Shown piece after piece: positions 33,279 to 40,875 of a stretch of DNA of 47,139 nucleotides. Source of the stretch: Bacteroidales bacterium UBA4912 (lineage in GTDB: Bacteria > Bacteroidota > Bacteroidia > Bacteroidales > Dysgonomonadaceae); contig DHCC01000033.1 in assembly GCA_002398875.1 (NCBI GenBank), positions 13,509 to 60,647 of the forward strand. The letters are read 5' to 3'. Position numbers and translations under genes: made by a program. How positions within the stretch are numbered: the stretch's first letter is position 1; each line of letters opens with the position of its first letter. Under the pieces are notes generated by a model. It was not told where the DNA came from. It worked only from the letters and a program-made list of their open reading frames with translations, and did not search any database.

Positions 33279-33512
33279 AATCATTTGAATTATATTGTGA
33301 AAAACACTATTTAGTGCAAAGGAAATAAAATTTACAAATAAATCTTTCAATATTATAATTAATGTGGTAATTGTACTCAATAAATTTTTCGACTCAAAAT
33401 GCACGCAGAATAAATTTATAATATGCGGTTTTTAAGGATTTTATCAATTTTTATGTGAAACCGGTTGAACATTTAGTCTGATTATTGTTTAAGATTATAG
33501 ATTTAAATTATT

Positions 33513-34235
33513 ATGACAATCACATATATTTATCATAGCTGTTATCTGATTGAATTTAAGGAGTTCTCTTTATTATTCGATTTTTATAAAGATGTTCCAA
33601 GAGAAGATGGAAAAAATTGGATAACTGATTATTTATTGAAAAAAGAAGAGGACTTGTACGTTTTTTGTTCCCATTCACACTCAGATCATTTTAATCCTGA
33701 GATTTTTTCTTGGAGGAAAAGAAAGAAAAATTTAAGATATATATTCTCTGACGAACTTTTAGAGAGTAAATTGGTGCTCCCGGAAGATGCAAATTTTCTT
33801 CGCAAAGAGGAGTCATATAGGGATCACAGGATAAAAGTAAAAGCTTTTGGGTCTACAGATGTCGGAGGTTCATTTCTTATCAGTTATGATGATAAGCTCT
33901 ATTTTCATGCGGGGGATTTAAATAACTGGCATTGGAAAGAAGAGGTGAGTTCAGAAGAGGCTCTTGCATTCGAGAATAATTTTTTGTGCGAGTTGGAATT
34001 ACTCTCAGAGAAATCTGAAGATATGCATGTTGTAATGTTTCCTATTGATCCGCGCTTAGGGAAAGATTTTATGAGGGGTGCCGAACAATTTATTTCGAGA
34101 ATAAAGACTGACTATATTCTCCCTATGCATTTTGGAGATAAATATAACTTGGTGAATAAGTTTGGTAAATTAGCAGAAAAGTATAATTGTAATTATCTGC
34201 CTATTACACATCAGGGACAATCATACAATATATAA
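33513..34235 (+). CDS. Metallo-beta-lactamase-fold hydrolase
   Basis: This is a 240-residue cytoplasmic protein of the MBL superfamily, in the L-ascorbate-6-phosphate-lactonase/UPF0173-like group. The metal motif HxHxDH is H54, H56, D58, H59 ('CSHSHSDHF'). Later ligands are probably in 'FHAGDLNNWHW' and 'ILPMHFGDKYN'. The start 'MTITYIYHSCYLIEF' is typical: these proteins open with the first beta-strand carrying 'HSxxxI'. The substrate is unknown. A glyoxalase gene follows on the same strand after 89 bp. Confidence 0.88.
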   Translation: MTITYIYHSCYLIEFKEFSLLFDFYKDVPREDGKNWITDYLLKKEEDLYVFCSHSHSDHFNPEIFSWRKRKKNLRYIFSDELLESKLVLPEDANFLRKEESYRDHRIKVKAFGSTDVGGSFLISYDDKLYFHAGDLNNWHWKEEVSSEEALAFENNFLCELELLSEKSEDMHVVMFPIDPRLGKDFMRGAEQFISRIKTDYILPMHFGDKYNLVNKFGKLAEKYNCNYLPITHQGQSYNI

Positions 34236-34324
34236 ATGATTATATTTGTACTTGGTTATTTCTGACTGTTATTCGTCAAAAAATAGTATTTAAGGCGGAC
34301 AGAAAACTATAATAAGAAAAGAAT

Positions 34325-34705
34325 ATGGAAATTAAAGCAAGATTTGATCATTACAATATAAATGTATTTGATCTCAGCAAGAGTATCAAATTTTATGAAG
34401 ATGCTTTGGGTTTTAAGGAGGTTCGCAGAAAAGAAGCTTCGGATGGCTCATTCATCTTGGTGTATATGGGAGATAATGTTACGGGATTTACCCTTGAACT
34501 GACTTGGTTGCGTGATTGGAACAGGGCTTATAATCTGGGTGACAATGAGCAACATTTGTGTGTAAGGGTGGAAGGTGATTATGATGATGTAAGGGCTTTT
34601 CACAGAGAGATGGGTTGTGTGTGTTATGAAAATAAAGAAATGGGTCTATATTTCATAAATGATCCTGACGGATATTGGATAGAAATATTACCTTTGAAGA
34701 AATAA
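34325..34705 (+). CDS. Glyoxalase I-like VOC protein
   Basis: This is a 126-residue vicinal-oxygen-chelate protein, closest to lactoylglutathione lyase. It has two beta-alpha-beta-beta-beta modules. The metal ligands of glyoxalase I are present: H9 ('DHYNINV'), E58 ('FTLELTW'), H77 ('EQHLCVRVEG') and E120 ('DGYWIEILP'). 'FYEDALGFKEVRRKE' is the family helix. It would isomerise the hemithioacetal of methylglyoxal; which thiol the host uses is unknown. TATATTTG (34241-34248) is a perfect -7 box, giving a leader of about 70 bases. Confidence 0.9.
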   Translation: MEIKARFDHYNINVFDLSKSIKFYEDALGFKEVRRKEASDGSFILVYMGDNVTGFTLELTWLRDWNRAYNLGDNEQHLCVRVEGDYDDVRAFHREMGCVCYENKEMGLYFINDPDGYWIEILPLKK

Positions 34706-34734
34706 TTTAAGTTCGTATGAAACAAGCTTTATAA

Positions 34735-34754
34735 TTGTTCGATTTAAAGAACAA
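34735..34754. other. Inverted repeat upstream of ispG
   Basis: TTGTTC-N8-GAACAA (34735-34754) lies between the glyoxalase stop and ispG. Arms and spacing recall the ArsR operators, but the inner bases differ (no CG). It may be an operator or a weak hairpin. Confidence 0.35.
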
Positions 34755-34803
34755 GTCCAAAGCGGGTTGCTTATGATTCATTCAAATTTTCAGTTTCAAT
34801 AAT

Positions 34804-36651
34804 ATGAATTTTTTCAATTATAAAAGACGTCCGACTGTAGATGTACAGGTTGGTAATATATTTATGGGTGGTAACTATCCGGTTGTTATTCAAACAATGA
34901 CTAATACCAATACGCTCGATACTGAGGCAAGTGTTGCTCAGTGTGAGAGAATAATAGCATCCGGAGCCGACCTGATAAGACTTACAACTCAAGGGGTGCG
35001 TGAGGCAAATAATCTACGTGAGATACATAAGCAGCTTAGAGATAAAGGATATAATATACCACTCTCGGCAGATATACATTTTAATCCGCGTGCAGCTCAT
35101 GTTGCTGCTACTATCGCAGAGAAAGTTAGAATAAACCCCGGTAATTTTGTAGATAAACAAAAGACTTTTGCTGAGATAGAATACTCAGACGAGGAGTATG
35201 CTCTGGAGTTAGAGAAAATTAAGTCACAGGTAATTCCTTTTCTGAATATATGCAAAGAACATGGAACGGCTGTGAGAATTGGCGTGAATCATGGGTCGCT
35301 TTCTGATCGTATAATGACCAGATATGGTGATACTCCTGAAGGTATGGTTGAGTCATGCATGGAATTTTTGCGGATTGCCATTGATGAAGATTTTATGGAT
35401 ATAGTTATATCTATGAAAGCATCTAATACACTGCTTATGACAAAGGCTGTCAGATTATTAGTTGCAACAATGGATAAGGAGAATATTCACTTCCCTCTGC
35501 ATTTGGGTGTAACTGAAGCGGGAAATGGTGATGACGGTCGTATGAAATCGGCTGTTGGAATTGGAGCATTGCTTATTGATGGAATTGGTGATACAATCAG
35601 GGTCTCGCTTAGCGAAGACCCGGAAGCTGAAGTACCGGTTGCAAAGAAGTTGGTTGACTATGTAAACAGGCTTCAGGATCAGGAGCCAATTGAAGCATTA
35701 CAGTTTCCGGGATTCTCTCCTTTTTCAATGGATAAACGAGAAACTGATCAGGTGTGGAATGTTGGCGGAGATCATCTCCCCGTGGTAATATCTGACAGGA
35801 GCAAAATAAGTGATATGTCAATTAATCCTCATTTTATACCTGATTATATATATGTTGGTAATAAAGTTCCGGACAATTTCCCTAAAGGGATGAAATCGAT
35901 TGTCGACTTTGAAAATTGGGAGCAGAAGATTGATAATTTCCCACTATTTACTGTAGATTCAATTGATAAAATAGAAGATTGTAAATCAGAAGTCAGGTTC
36001 TTAAGATTATCATATCCTGAGTTATCAGAGAGAGTTATTGCATTTTTAAAAGTAGTGCCTAAAGTAGTTGTGATACTTACAACAGATCACATCAACAGAG
36101 TAGGTGAGCAGAGGGCTTTCTTCCACACTCTCTTGAATGCAGAATGCTGCGTGCCGGTTGTACTTCAGAACAGTTACACTGAAGATGAGGCTGAAGATAT
36201 TCAGATAAAGGGAGGAGTGGATTTCGGAACAGTATTGCTCGATGGTTTTGGTAATGGCATCATGATGAGTAATGAGGGGAAGATTGATATTCTTGATATA
36301 GATGCTTATTCATTCGGAATTCTGCAGGCTGCTCGTGTCAGAACTAGTAAAACAGAGTTTATCTCTTGTCCCGGTTGCGGCAGAACGCTATTTGATCTGC
36401 AAACTACTGTTGCTCTTGTACAGAAACATTTCTCCCATTTAAAACATCTGAAGATAGGTGTTATGGGTTGCATTGTTAATGGAGTAGGAGAAATGGCTGA
36501 CGCAGATTACGGTTATGTTGGGGCTGAGCATGGAAAAATATCACTATATCGTAAAAAACAGCTTGTTGAAAAAAATATACCTCAAGCCGAAGCAGTAGAA
36601 CATCTTATTCAGTTGATCAAGGATCACGGCGACTGGATTGAACCCTCTTAA
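34804..36651 (+). CDS. ispG: (E)-4-hydroxy-3-methylbut-2-enyl-diphosphate synthase, long form
   Basis: This is a 615-residue IspG (GcpE) of the non-mevalonate isoprenoid pathway, converting MEcPP to HMBPP with a [4Fe-4S] cluster. It is the long form known from plants, Chlamydiae and Bacteroidota: an insert domain (about 280-510) separates the TIM barrel from the cluster domain. The barrel carries 'IPLSADIHFNPRAAHVAA' and 'GVTEAGNGDDGRMKSAVG'. The cluster ligands are C522 and C525 ('SCPGCGRTLFDLQ') and C556 ('GCIVNGVGEMADADYGYVG'). The DUF108 gene starts 24 bp later on the same strand and may be co-transcribed. Confidence 0.95.
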   Translation: MNFFNYKRRPTVDVQVGNIFMGGNYPVVIQTMTNTNTLDTEASVAQCERIIASGADLIRLTTQGVREANNLREIHKQLRDKGYNIPLSADIHFNPRAAHVAATIAEKVRINPGNFVDKQKTFAEIEYSDEEYALELEKIKSQVIPFLNICKEHGTAVRIGVNHGSLSDRIMTRYGDTPEGMVESCMEFLRIAIDEDFMDIVISMKASNTLLMTKAVRLLVATMDKENIHFPLHLGVTEAGNGDDGRMKSAVGIGALLIDGIGDTIRVSLSEDPEAEVPVAKKLVDYVNRLQDQEPIEALQFPGFSPFSMDKRETDQVWNVGGDHLPVVISDRSKISDMSINPHFIPDYIYVGNKVPDNFPKGMKSIVDFENWEQKIDNFPLFTVDSIDKIEDCKSEVRFLRLSYPELSERVIAFLKVVPKVVVILTTDHINRVGEQRAFFHTLLNAECCVPVVLQNSYTEDEAEDIQIKGGVDFGTVLLDGFGNGIMMSNEGKIDILDIDAYSFGILQAARVRTSKTEFISCPGCGRTLFDLQTTVALVQKHFSHLKHLKIGVMGCIVNGVGEMADADYGYVGAEHGKISLYRKKQLVEKNIPQAEAVEHLIQLIKDHGDWIEPS

Positions 36652-36675
36652 TAATTTGTGTTATCTTTGTGAAAT

Positions 36676-37464
36676 ATGAAGAAACTAGTAATTGTTGGCT
36701 GTGGTTATCTTGCCGATATTGTAGCCGAGGCTGTATTAAATGGTTTATTGCCTGATTATGATTTGATTGGTGTTTATTCACGTTCCGGATATAAAGCTGA
36801 ACGACTTGCTGATAAAATGAAGCAAAGCGGTAGAGAGTGCCGGGCTTGTTCATCTTTGCAGGAGTTACTTTCACTAAAACCTGACTACTTGGTAGAAACT
36901 GCTTCTCCGGCAGCAATGAAAGAGATCACTATCCCGGTATTAGAGAATGGTACTTCGATAATTACCGTATCAATTGGAGCATTTGCAGATACAGATTTTT
37001 TAGAAACAGTTAAAAAAACTGCCTCTGCAAACAATACTAGGGTGTACCTTGCTTCAGGAGCTACAGGAGGGTTTGATGTTCTTAGAACTGCAACTCTTAT
37101 GGGTAATGCTTCTGTTGAATTCATTAACGAGAAAGGGGTTAGGGCATTCAGAGGTTCGTCGCTATACAGTAATGAAATGGAATCCTCTAAGAAACTTGTC
37201 TTTTCCGGAACGGCAAGAGAGGCTATTGGAACCTTCCCGACAGGTCTTAATGTGGCTGTGGCAGCATCACTGGCCACAGTAGGTCCTGAAAACATGAAAG
37301 TAACTATGGTGTCAACGCCAGAGTTTACGGGAGACAGACAGAGGGTTGAGTTAAAAAATGATGAGGTTCATGCTGTAGTTGATGTGTTCAGTGCTACCTC
37401 AGCAATTGCAGGTTGGTCAATTGTAAGCACTCTGCAGAATATAGTTTCTCCAATAGTGTTTTAG
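36676..37464 (+). CDS. DUF108/aspartate-dehydrogenase-family oxidoreductase
   Basis: This is a 262-residue NAD(P)-binding protein of the L-aspartate dehydrogenase (NadX) family. The Rossmann motif is 'IVGCGYLADIVAEAV' (5-19). 'DYLVETASPAAMKEITIPVLENGTSIITVSIGAFAD' and 'YLASGATGGFDVLRTATLMG' form the substrate region, and 'GTFPTGLNVAVAASLATVG' is the DUF108 signature. In other bacteria the enzyme makes iminoaspartate for NAD synthesis or oxidises aspartate. No nad gene lies nearby. It follows ispG by 24 bp and is closed by a strong terminator. Confidence 0.85.
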   Translation: MKKLVIVGCGYLADIVAEAVLNGLLPDYDLIGVYSRSGYKAERLADKMKQSGRECRACSSLQELLSLKPDYLVETASPAAMKEITIPVLENGTSIITVSIGAFADTDFLETVKKTASANNTRVYLASGATGGFDVLRTATLMGNASVEFINEKGVRAFRGSSLYSNEMESSKKLVFSGTAREAIGTFPTGLNVAVAASLATVGPENMKVTMVSTPEFTGDRQRVELKNDEVHAVVDVFSATSAIAGWSIVSTLQNIVSPIVF

Positions 37465-37489
37465 CTGTTTTTTGTAAATATAAATAAGG

Positions 37490-37535
37490 TCCCGTATAAT
37501 TGATTTGTTATGATTAATTATACGGGATTTATTTT
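37490..37535 (+). terminator. Intrinsic terminator after the DUF108 gene
   Basis: TCCCGTATAATT (37490-37501) and AATTATACGGGA (37516-37527) form a perfect 12-bp stem, followed by TTTATTTT. Between it and the convergent gene lie three AAACAG repeats (37541, 37556, 37572), the last inside the palindrome AAACAG-A-CTGTTT. Confidence 0.88.
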
Positions 37536-37604
37536 ACTGCAAACAGCTCTTTTTTAAACAGCTCAGATTTTAAACAGACTGTTTAACTTTTTGACTAGGA
37601 TTTA

Positions 37605-38498
37605 TTAAATTGTAATTCCTGTAAATTCAGATAGATTATTCAGAACCTTTTCACTTAAGCGATCGAAAGCTTGTCTGGTTCTGCCTGTAGAAACCTGCAT
37701 GCACCTAATTTTAGGGTGATTTAATAAGTGTTCACCTCCCAATGCACCCACAGTATCGCAATAACATAGATTATCACCTTCAAGCCATTTCAAAAAGGGT
37801 TTCTCATCCCACGCCGGAGAGAGACCTGTATTGAACAGAATCTTTTTGTCTCCCATTTTTTCAAATTGTTCGGCATGTATTAGTACAGTGTTTTTGTTGA
37901 GGCAACAACAGATTACTTCGCTTTCTGCCAATAATTCATCAAGTGGAAGAAAACGATACCCTTTTACTTTTGCATCTTCTTTTTCACTTCTGGCAAAATA
38001 ACTAATATCAGCCCCAAAGAAATGCAGTGCATCAGCTATCATGCCACCAGATTTTCCAAGGCCAACAATACCTGCTTTCAAACCTGTTATTTCTCTGGCA
38101 ACACCATCCCATGGCTTCTGATCAAAGCCGTGTAGACAACGTACAAGCTCACTAATTACATATTCAACAACACCTTCATCGCCATAATCCCTGATTCCGG
38201 TAACTGTTATTCCCCTGCTATTTGCATAGATAATATCAACATTTGCGCTTTCGGGAGAATATAGTGAGTTGCACATTCCAATATATTTAATATTCGGACA
38301 TTTCTCAATTGCCGTGCGGTTTAGTTGTGTTGTATAGCTTAGTAAAACTGCATCTGCATCTCCTATTCTTTCTACAATTTCAACATCATCTTTGGGGATA
38401 TTAGTATACATTACGACATCTTCTGCAAATAATTCCAATTTATTTTCTGCAGACGGAATTAAACTCACCGGCTCTATGGCAACTAATTTTTTAAACAT
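37605..38498 (-). CDS. D-2-hydroxyacid dehydrogenase-like protein lacking catalytic residues
   Basis: This is a 297-residue protein with the fold of D-isomer-specific 2-hydroxyacid dehydrogenases. The N-terminal substrate half is present ('VLLSYTTQLNRTAIEKCPNIKYIGMCNSLYS'), and the NAD motif is 'GLKAGIVGLGKSGGMIADAL'. The catalytic triad looks broken. The usual 'NxxRG' is 'FNTGLSPAWDEKPF' (Arg replaced), and the usual 'TPHxAG' near the C-terminus is 'QVSTGRT' (His missing). It may bind NAD and a ligand without the normal chemistry, or use other residues. It stands alone between a terminator and the tRNA. Confidence 0.82.
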   Translation of the reverse strand: MFKKLVAIEPVSLIPSAENKLELFAEDVVMYTNIPKDDVEIVERIGDADAVLLSYTTQLNRTAIEKCPNIKYIGMCNSLYSPESANVDIIYANSRGITVTGIRDYGDEGVVEYVISELVRCLHGFDQKPWDGVAREITGLKAGIVGLGKSGGMIADALHFFGADISYFARSEKEDAKVKGYRFLPLDELLAESEVICCCLNKNTVLIHAEQFEKMGDKKILFNTGLSPAWDEKPFLKWLEGDNLCYCDTVGALGGEHLLNHPKIRCMQVSTGRTRQAFDRLSEKVLNNLSEFTGITI

Positions 38499-38620
38499 AT
38501 CTATATTTATATATAATTATAATAGCTTCAATTTACTGTTCCAGCTATACATTACTAAGCAAATATACGAAGGCAAAACAGGAATATAAAATTTTTTTTT
38601 GTAATAAATATTGCTCCCAA

Positions 38621-38652
38621 TTTGGAGTTTTAACGAAAATGTAGTAATATTG
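38621..38652 (+). promoter_or_regulatory. tRNA promoter
   Basis: TTTG (38621-38624), a 20-bp spacer and TAATATTG (38645-38652, one mismatch to TAnnTTTG) lie 24 bp before the tRNA. The segment ATATTGCTCCCAATTTGGAG is echoed 40 bp later as ATATTGCACCCGATTTTAGG, an imperfect direct repeat around the promoter. Confidence 0.6.
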
Positions 38653-38676
38653 CACCCGATTTTAGGTGTTACAAAT

Positions 38677-38750
38677 GGTCCCATAGCTCAGTTGGTTAGA
38701 GCACCTGACTCATAATCAGGGAGTCACTGGTTCAAGCCCAGTTGGGACCA
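38677..38750 (+). tRNA. tRNA with CAU anticodon, probably tRNA-Ile2
   Basis: All four arms fold perfectly. The acceptor stem is GGTCCCA/TGGGACC, the D stem GCTC/GAGC with loop AGTTGGTTA, the anticodon stem CCTGA/TCAGG with loop CTCATAA (anticodon CAT), and the T stem ACTGG/CCAGT with loop TTCAAGC. The discriminator is A73, and CCA is not encoded. C4-G69 and C5-G68 match the pairs that lysidine synthetase TilS recognises in E. coli tRNA-Ile2, whereas elongator tRNA-Met has U4-A69. I therefore prefer tRNA-Ile2 (lysidine at 34, reading AUA), with elongator Met as the alternative. Confidence 0.93.
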
Positions 38751-40611
38751 CTTTCTTTTCTTCATAATCAATCCACACTTTCATCTCTCCTGCCTCTCGA
38801 TTATCCCAGGCATAATATGGAATAAGTTTAATTTTGTTTGCATCATTTTGAGCATTAATCAAAGCAATTCCATTAAGAATATCAGGTTCAAAATATGCTG
38901 TGAAAGTAATTTCATCTGATATAAAAATATTCTGGAAATCAATATTATCTGTTTCCTCCGCACAATAGATGAGTGGACCTCGCTGTACGGCCTTTTTGCC
39001 AATATTTTCTTTTACTTGAGGAATATCAGTTATAACCTTAACAGGCATATCAAGGCTTAGGTAAATCTTGTCATTATTTCTCCAGTTTCTATTTAATATA
39101 ACATATCCTTTATTTAATGCGGGTTCTCTAATTATATCACCGTTGACAGATATTGAATAGTATTTGCACCAATCGGGAATTCTGAGATTTATATCTAAGT
39201 TGTTTCCTTTAGGCAAAGATTCAATGGTGAGTGAAATTTCACCATCCCATGGATAGTTTGTTTCTTGTTTGATAACCAATTCCCCGTTTTGCATGGGGAT
39301 CCTAGTATTGTTTCCAATATACAAATTTATCCATAATGCATCGTAAGATATTCCGTAAATATAGTTACCAATAGAAGGTATAAATCGAGAGATCTGACTG
39401 GGACAACATGCTGTTCCGTACCATTCTTTTCTGTGATGATCACCATGTGAAGCAAGAGGATTTACATAAAAGAATCGATCTCCATTTAATGAAACACCAG
39501 CTAGTGCACCATTATAAAGAGAACGTTCCATTACATCTGCATATTTAGAATCTCTTGTTAGTTGATTCATACGTGAATTCCAATAGACCATACCCACTGA
39601 GGCACAAGTCTCACAATAAGCTTCGTAGTTAGGTAGGTCATAAGGTTCTGTAAATCCCTCATTCTGCCGTGAAGAACCTATTCCTCCGGTTATATACATT
39701 TTTTTATTAACAACATCATCCCAAAGTCGCTCCAATGATTCTAAATATCCGGTGTTTTCTTTTAGTGTCTCAACATCCGCCATTGCACAAAAGAGATACA
39801 TTGCTCTGACTGCATGCCCTGTAATTTGACTTAATTCTTTAACTGGCACTGAGTCCTGATAGTATAAAGTATTCCATTCACCCTCTTCTCCTTTAGTGCC
39901 GTGACCGTGTCCGCGCTCTTCTAGCAGCCAGTGGGCAAAATTAAGATAATCAGAATTCCCCGTTACTTCATACAACTTAACCAATGCAAGCTCAATCTCT
40001 TCATGTCCCGGTACCCAATGACGTTTATCAGGACCAAATTGCCCCATTATATGATCAACCATATTGATTGACACATCCAGGAGTTGTTTTTTTTCTGTCG
40101 CTTTGTAGTAAGCCACAGCAGCCTCAATCAAATGTCCGGCACAATACATTTCATGCTTATCCATGTTGGTCCATCTTTTATCCAAACCGGTCAGTGAATA
40201 GTAGGTATTGATATAGCCATCATCTTCCTGAGCCGCAGTGAATTTATCTATCCATTCATCTGCTTTTTTTTCCAAGTCTGGATTTGGATTATTAATCAAA
40301 CTATATGCAATACCCTCTAATGCTTTGTAAACATCAGAATCGTCATAAAATATACCTGAATGCTCTCCTTCCCCTAAAGCTGCATTTTCAAAGTTTCTAA
40401 TGCGGCCACTTTTGTTTTCAATCTGATCGATACAGACAGGCAGAGTAGTATTAACATGATTAGTCAGGATTCGACTCCAGAAACTATCAGTAATTTGAAC
40501 ATAAGAGAAATCTACAGGAGTGAGTTTTGATGAAGTTGATTTATGATCTTCACTACAGCCAGCCAATACTATAAGTATTGTAAGTGCTTGAAATATTATG
40601 AAATTCCTCAT
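38716..40611 (-). CDS. GH127 beta-L-arabinofuranosidase-type lipoprotein
   Basis: This is a 631-residue glycoside hydrolase of family GH127 (DUF1680), which removes beta-L-arabinofuranose from plant glycoproteins or pectic side chains. The lipobox is 'LAGC' (C19). The (alpha/alpha)6 barrel is recognised by 'WWxRxxxNH'-like 'FWSRILTNHVNTTLPV', 'GIFYDDSDVYKALEG', 'YCAGHLIEAAVAYY' and 'YITGGIGSSRQNEGFTEPYDLPN'. The zinc-cysteine site typical of HypBA1 is present: E318, C336 ('ETCASVG') and C402-C403 ('YGTACCPSQ'). The natural end should be near 'GEMKVWIDYEE'. The last 10 codons (VPTGLEPVTP) and the stop are antisense to the tRNA at 38677-38750, so the gene seems to have lost its own stop. It is separated from the uronate operon by a terminator. 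Confidence 0.9.
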   Translation of the reverse strand: MRNFIIFQALTILIVLAGCSEDHKSTSSKLTPVDFSYVQITDSFWSRILTNHVNTTLPVCIDQIENKSGRIRNFENAALGEGEHSGIFYDDSDVYKALEGIAYSLINNPNPDLEKKADEWIDKFTAAQEDDGYINTYYSLTGLDKRWTNMDKHEMYCAGHLIEAAVAYYKATEKKQLLDVSINMVDHIMGQFGPDKRHWVPGHEEIELALVKLYEVTGNSDYLNFAHWLLEERGHGHGTKGEEGEWNTLYYQDSVPVKELSQITGHAVRAMYLFCAMADVETLKENTGYLESLERLWDDVVNKKMYITGGIGSSRQNEGFTEPYDLPNYEAYCETCASVGMVYWNSRMNQLTRDSKYADVMERSLYNGALAGVSLNGDRFFYVNPLASHGDHHRKEWYGTACCPSQISRFIPSIGNYIYGISYDALWINLYIGNNTRIPMQNGELVIKQETNYPWDGEISLTIESLPKGNNLDINLRIPDWCKYYSISVNGDIIREPALNKGYVILNRNWRNNDKIYLSLDMPVKVITDIPQVKENIGKKAVQRGPLIYCAEETDNIDFQNIFISDEITFTAYFEPDILNGIALINAQNDANKIKLIPYYAWDNREAGEMKVWIDYEEKKVVPTGLEPVTP

Positions 40612-40794
40612 AGTATGTAAAGTTTATCTTATTGATTTAATTATGATTGATTATTTTGTATGAAAACCAATATTAATTACAACTAACCTCTAAGATAGCC
40701 AATAAAGTAAGATAGTTTATAAAACTTGATAGATGTTTTTTCATTTAAAATTCACACTTATTTTAAACATATCAGATACATGCAATAGATATTG

Positions 40795-40840
40795 ATTTAA
40801 AAAAGAGAGGAAACCCTTTAGTAATGGATTTCCTCTCTTT
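40795..40840 (-). terminator. Intrinsic terminator after the uronate operon
   Basis: AAAGAGAGGAAA (40802-40813) and TTTCCTCTCTTT (40829-40840) form a perfect 12-bp stem, followed on the minus strand by a run of T (A-run at 40799-40804). It ends the kdu/kdg operon 36 bp after the transporter stop. Confidence 0.9.
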
Positions 40841-40875
40841 AGTAACTTTCAAATAATTGAAAAGTCTATAATTAA

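Noticed and set aside
33279..33404. Forty-two-residue extension of the aquaporin
   Set aside because: It has no similarity to the family, and 'MKKYLAEMIGTM' is the standard start of AqpZ-like proteins.
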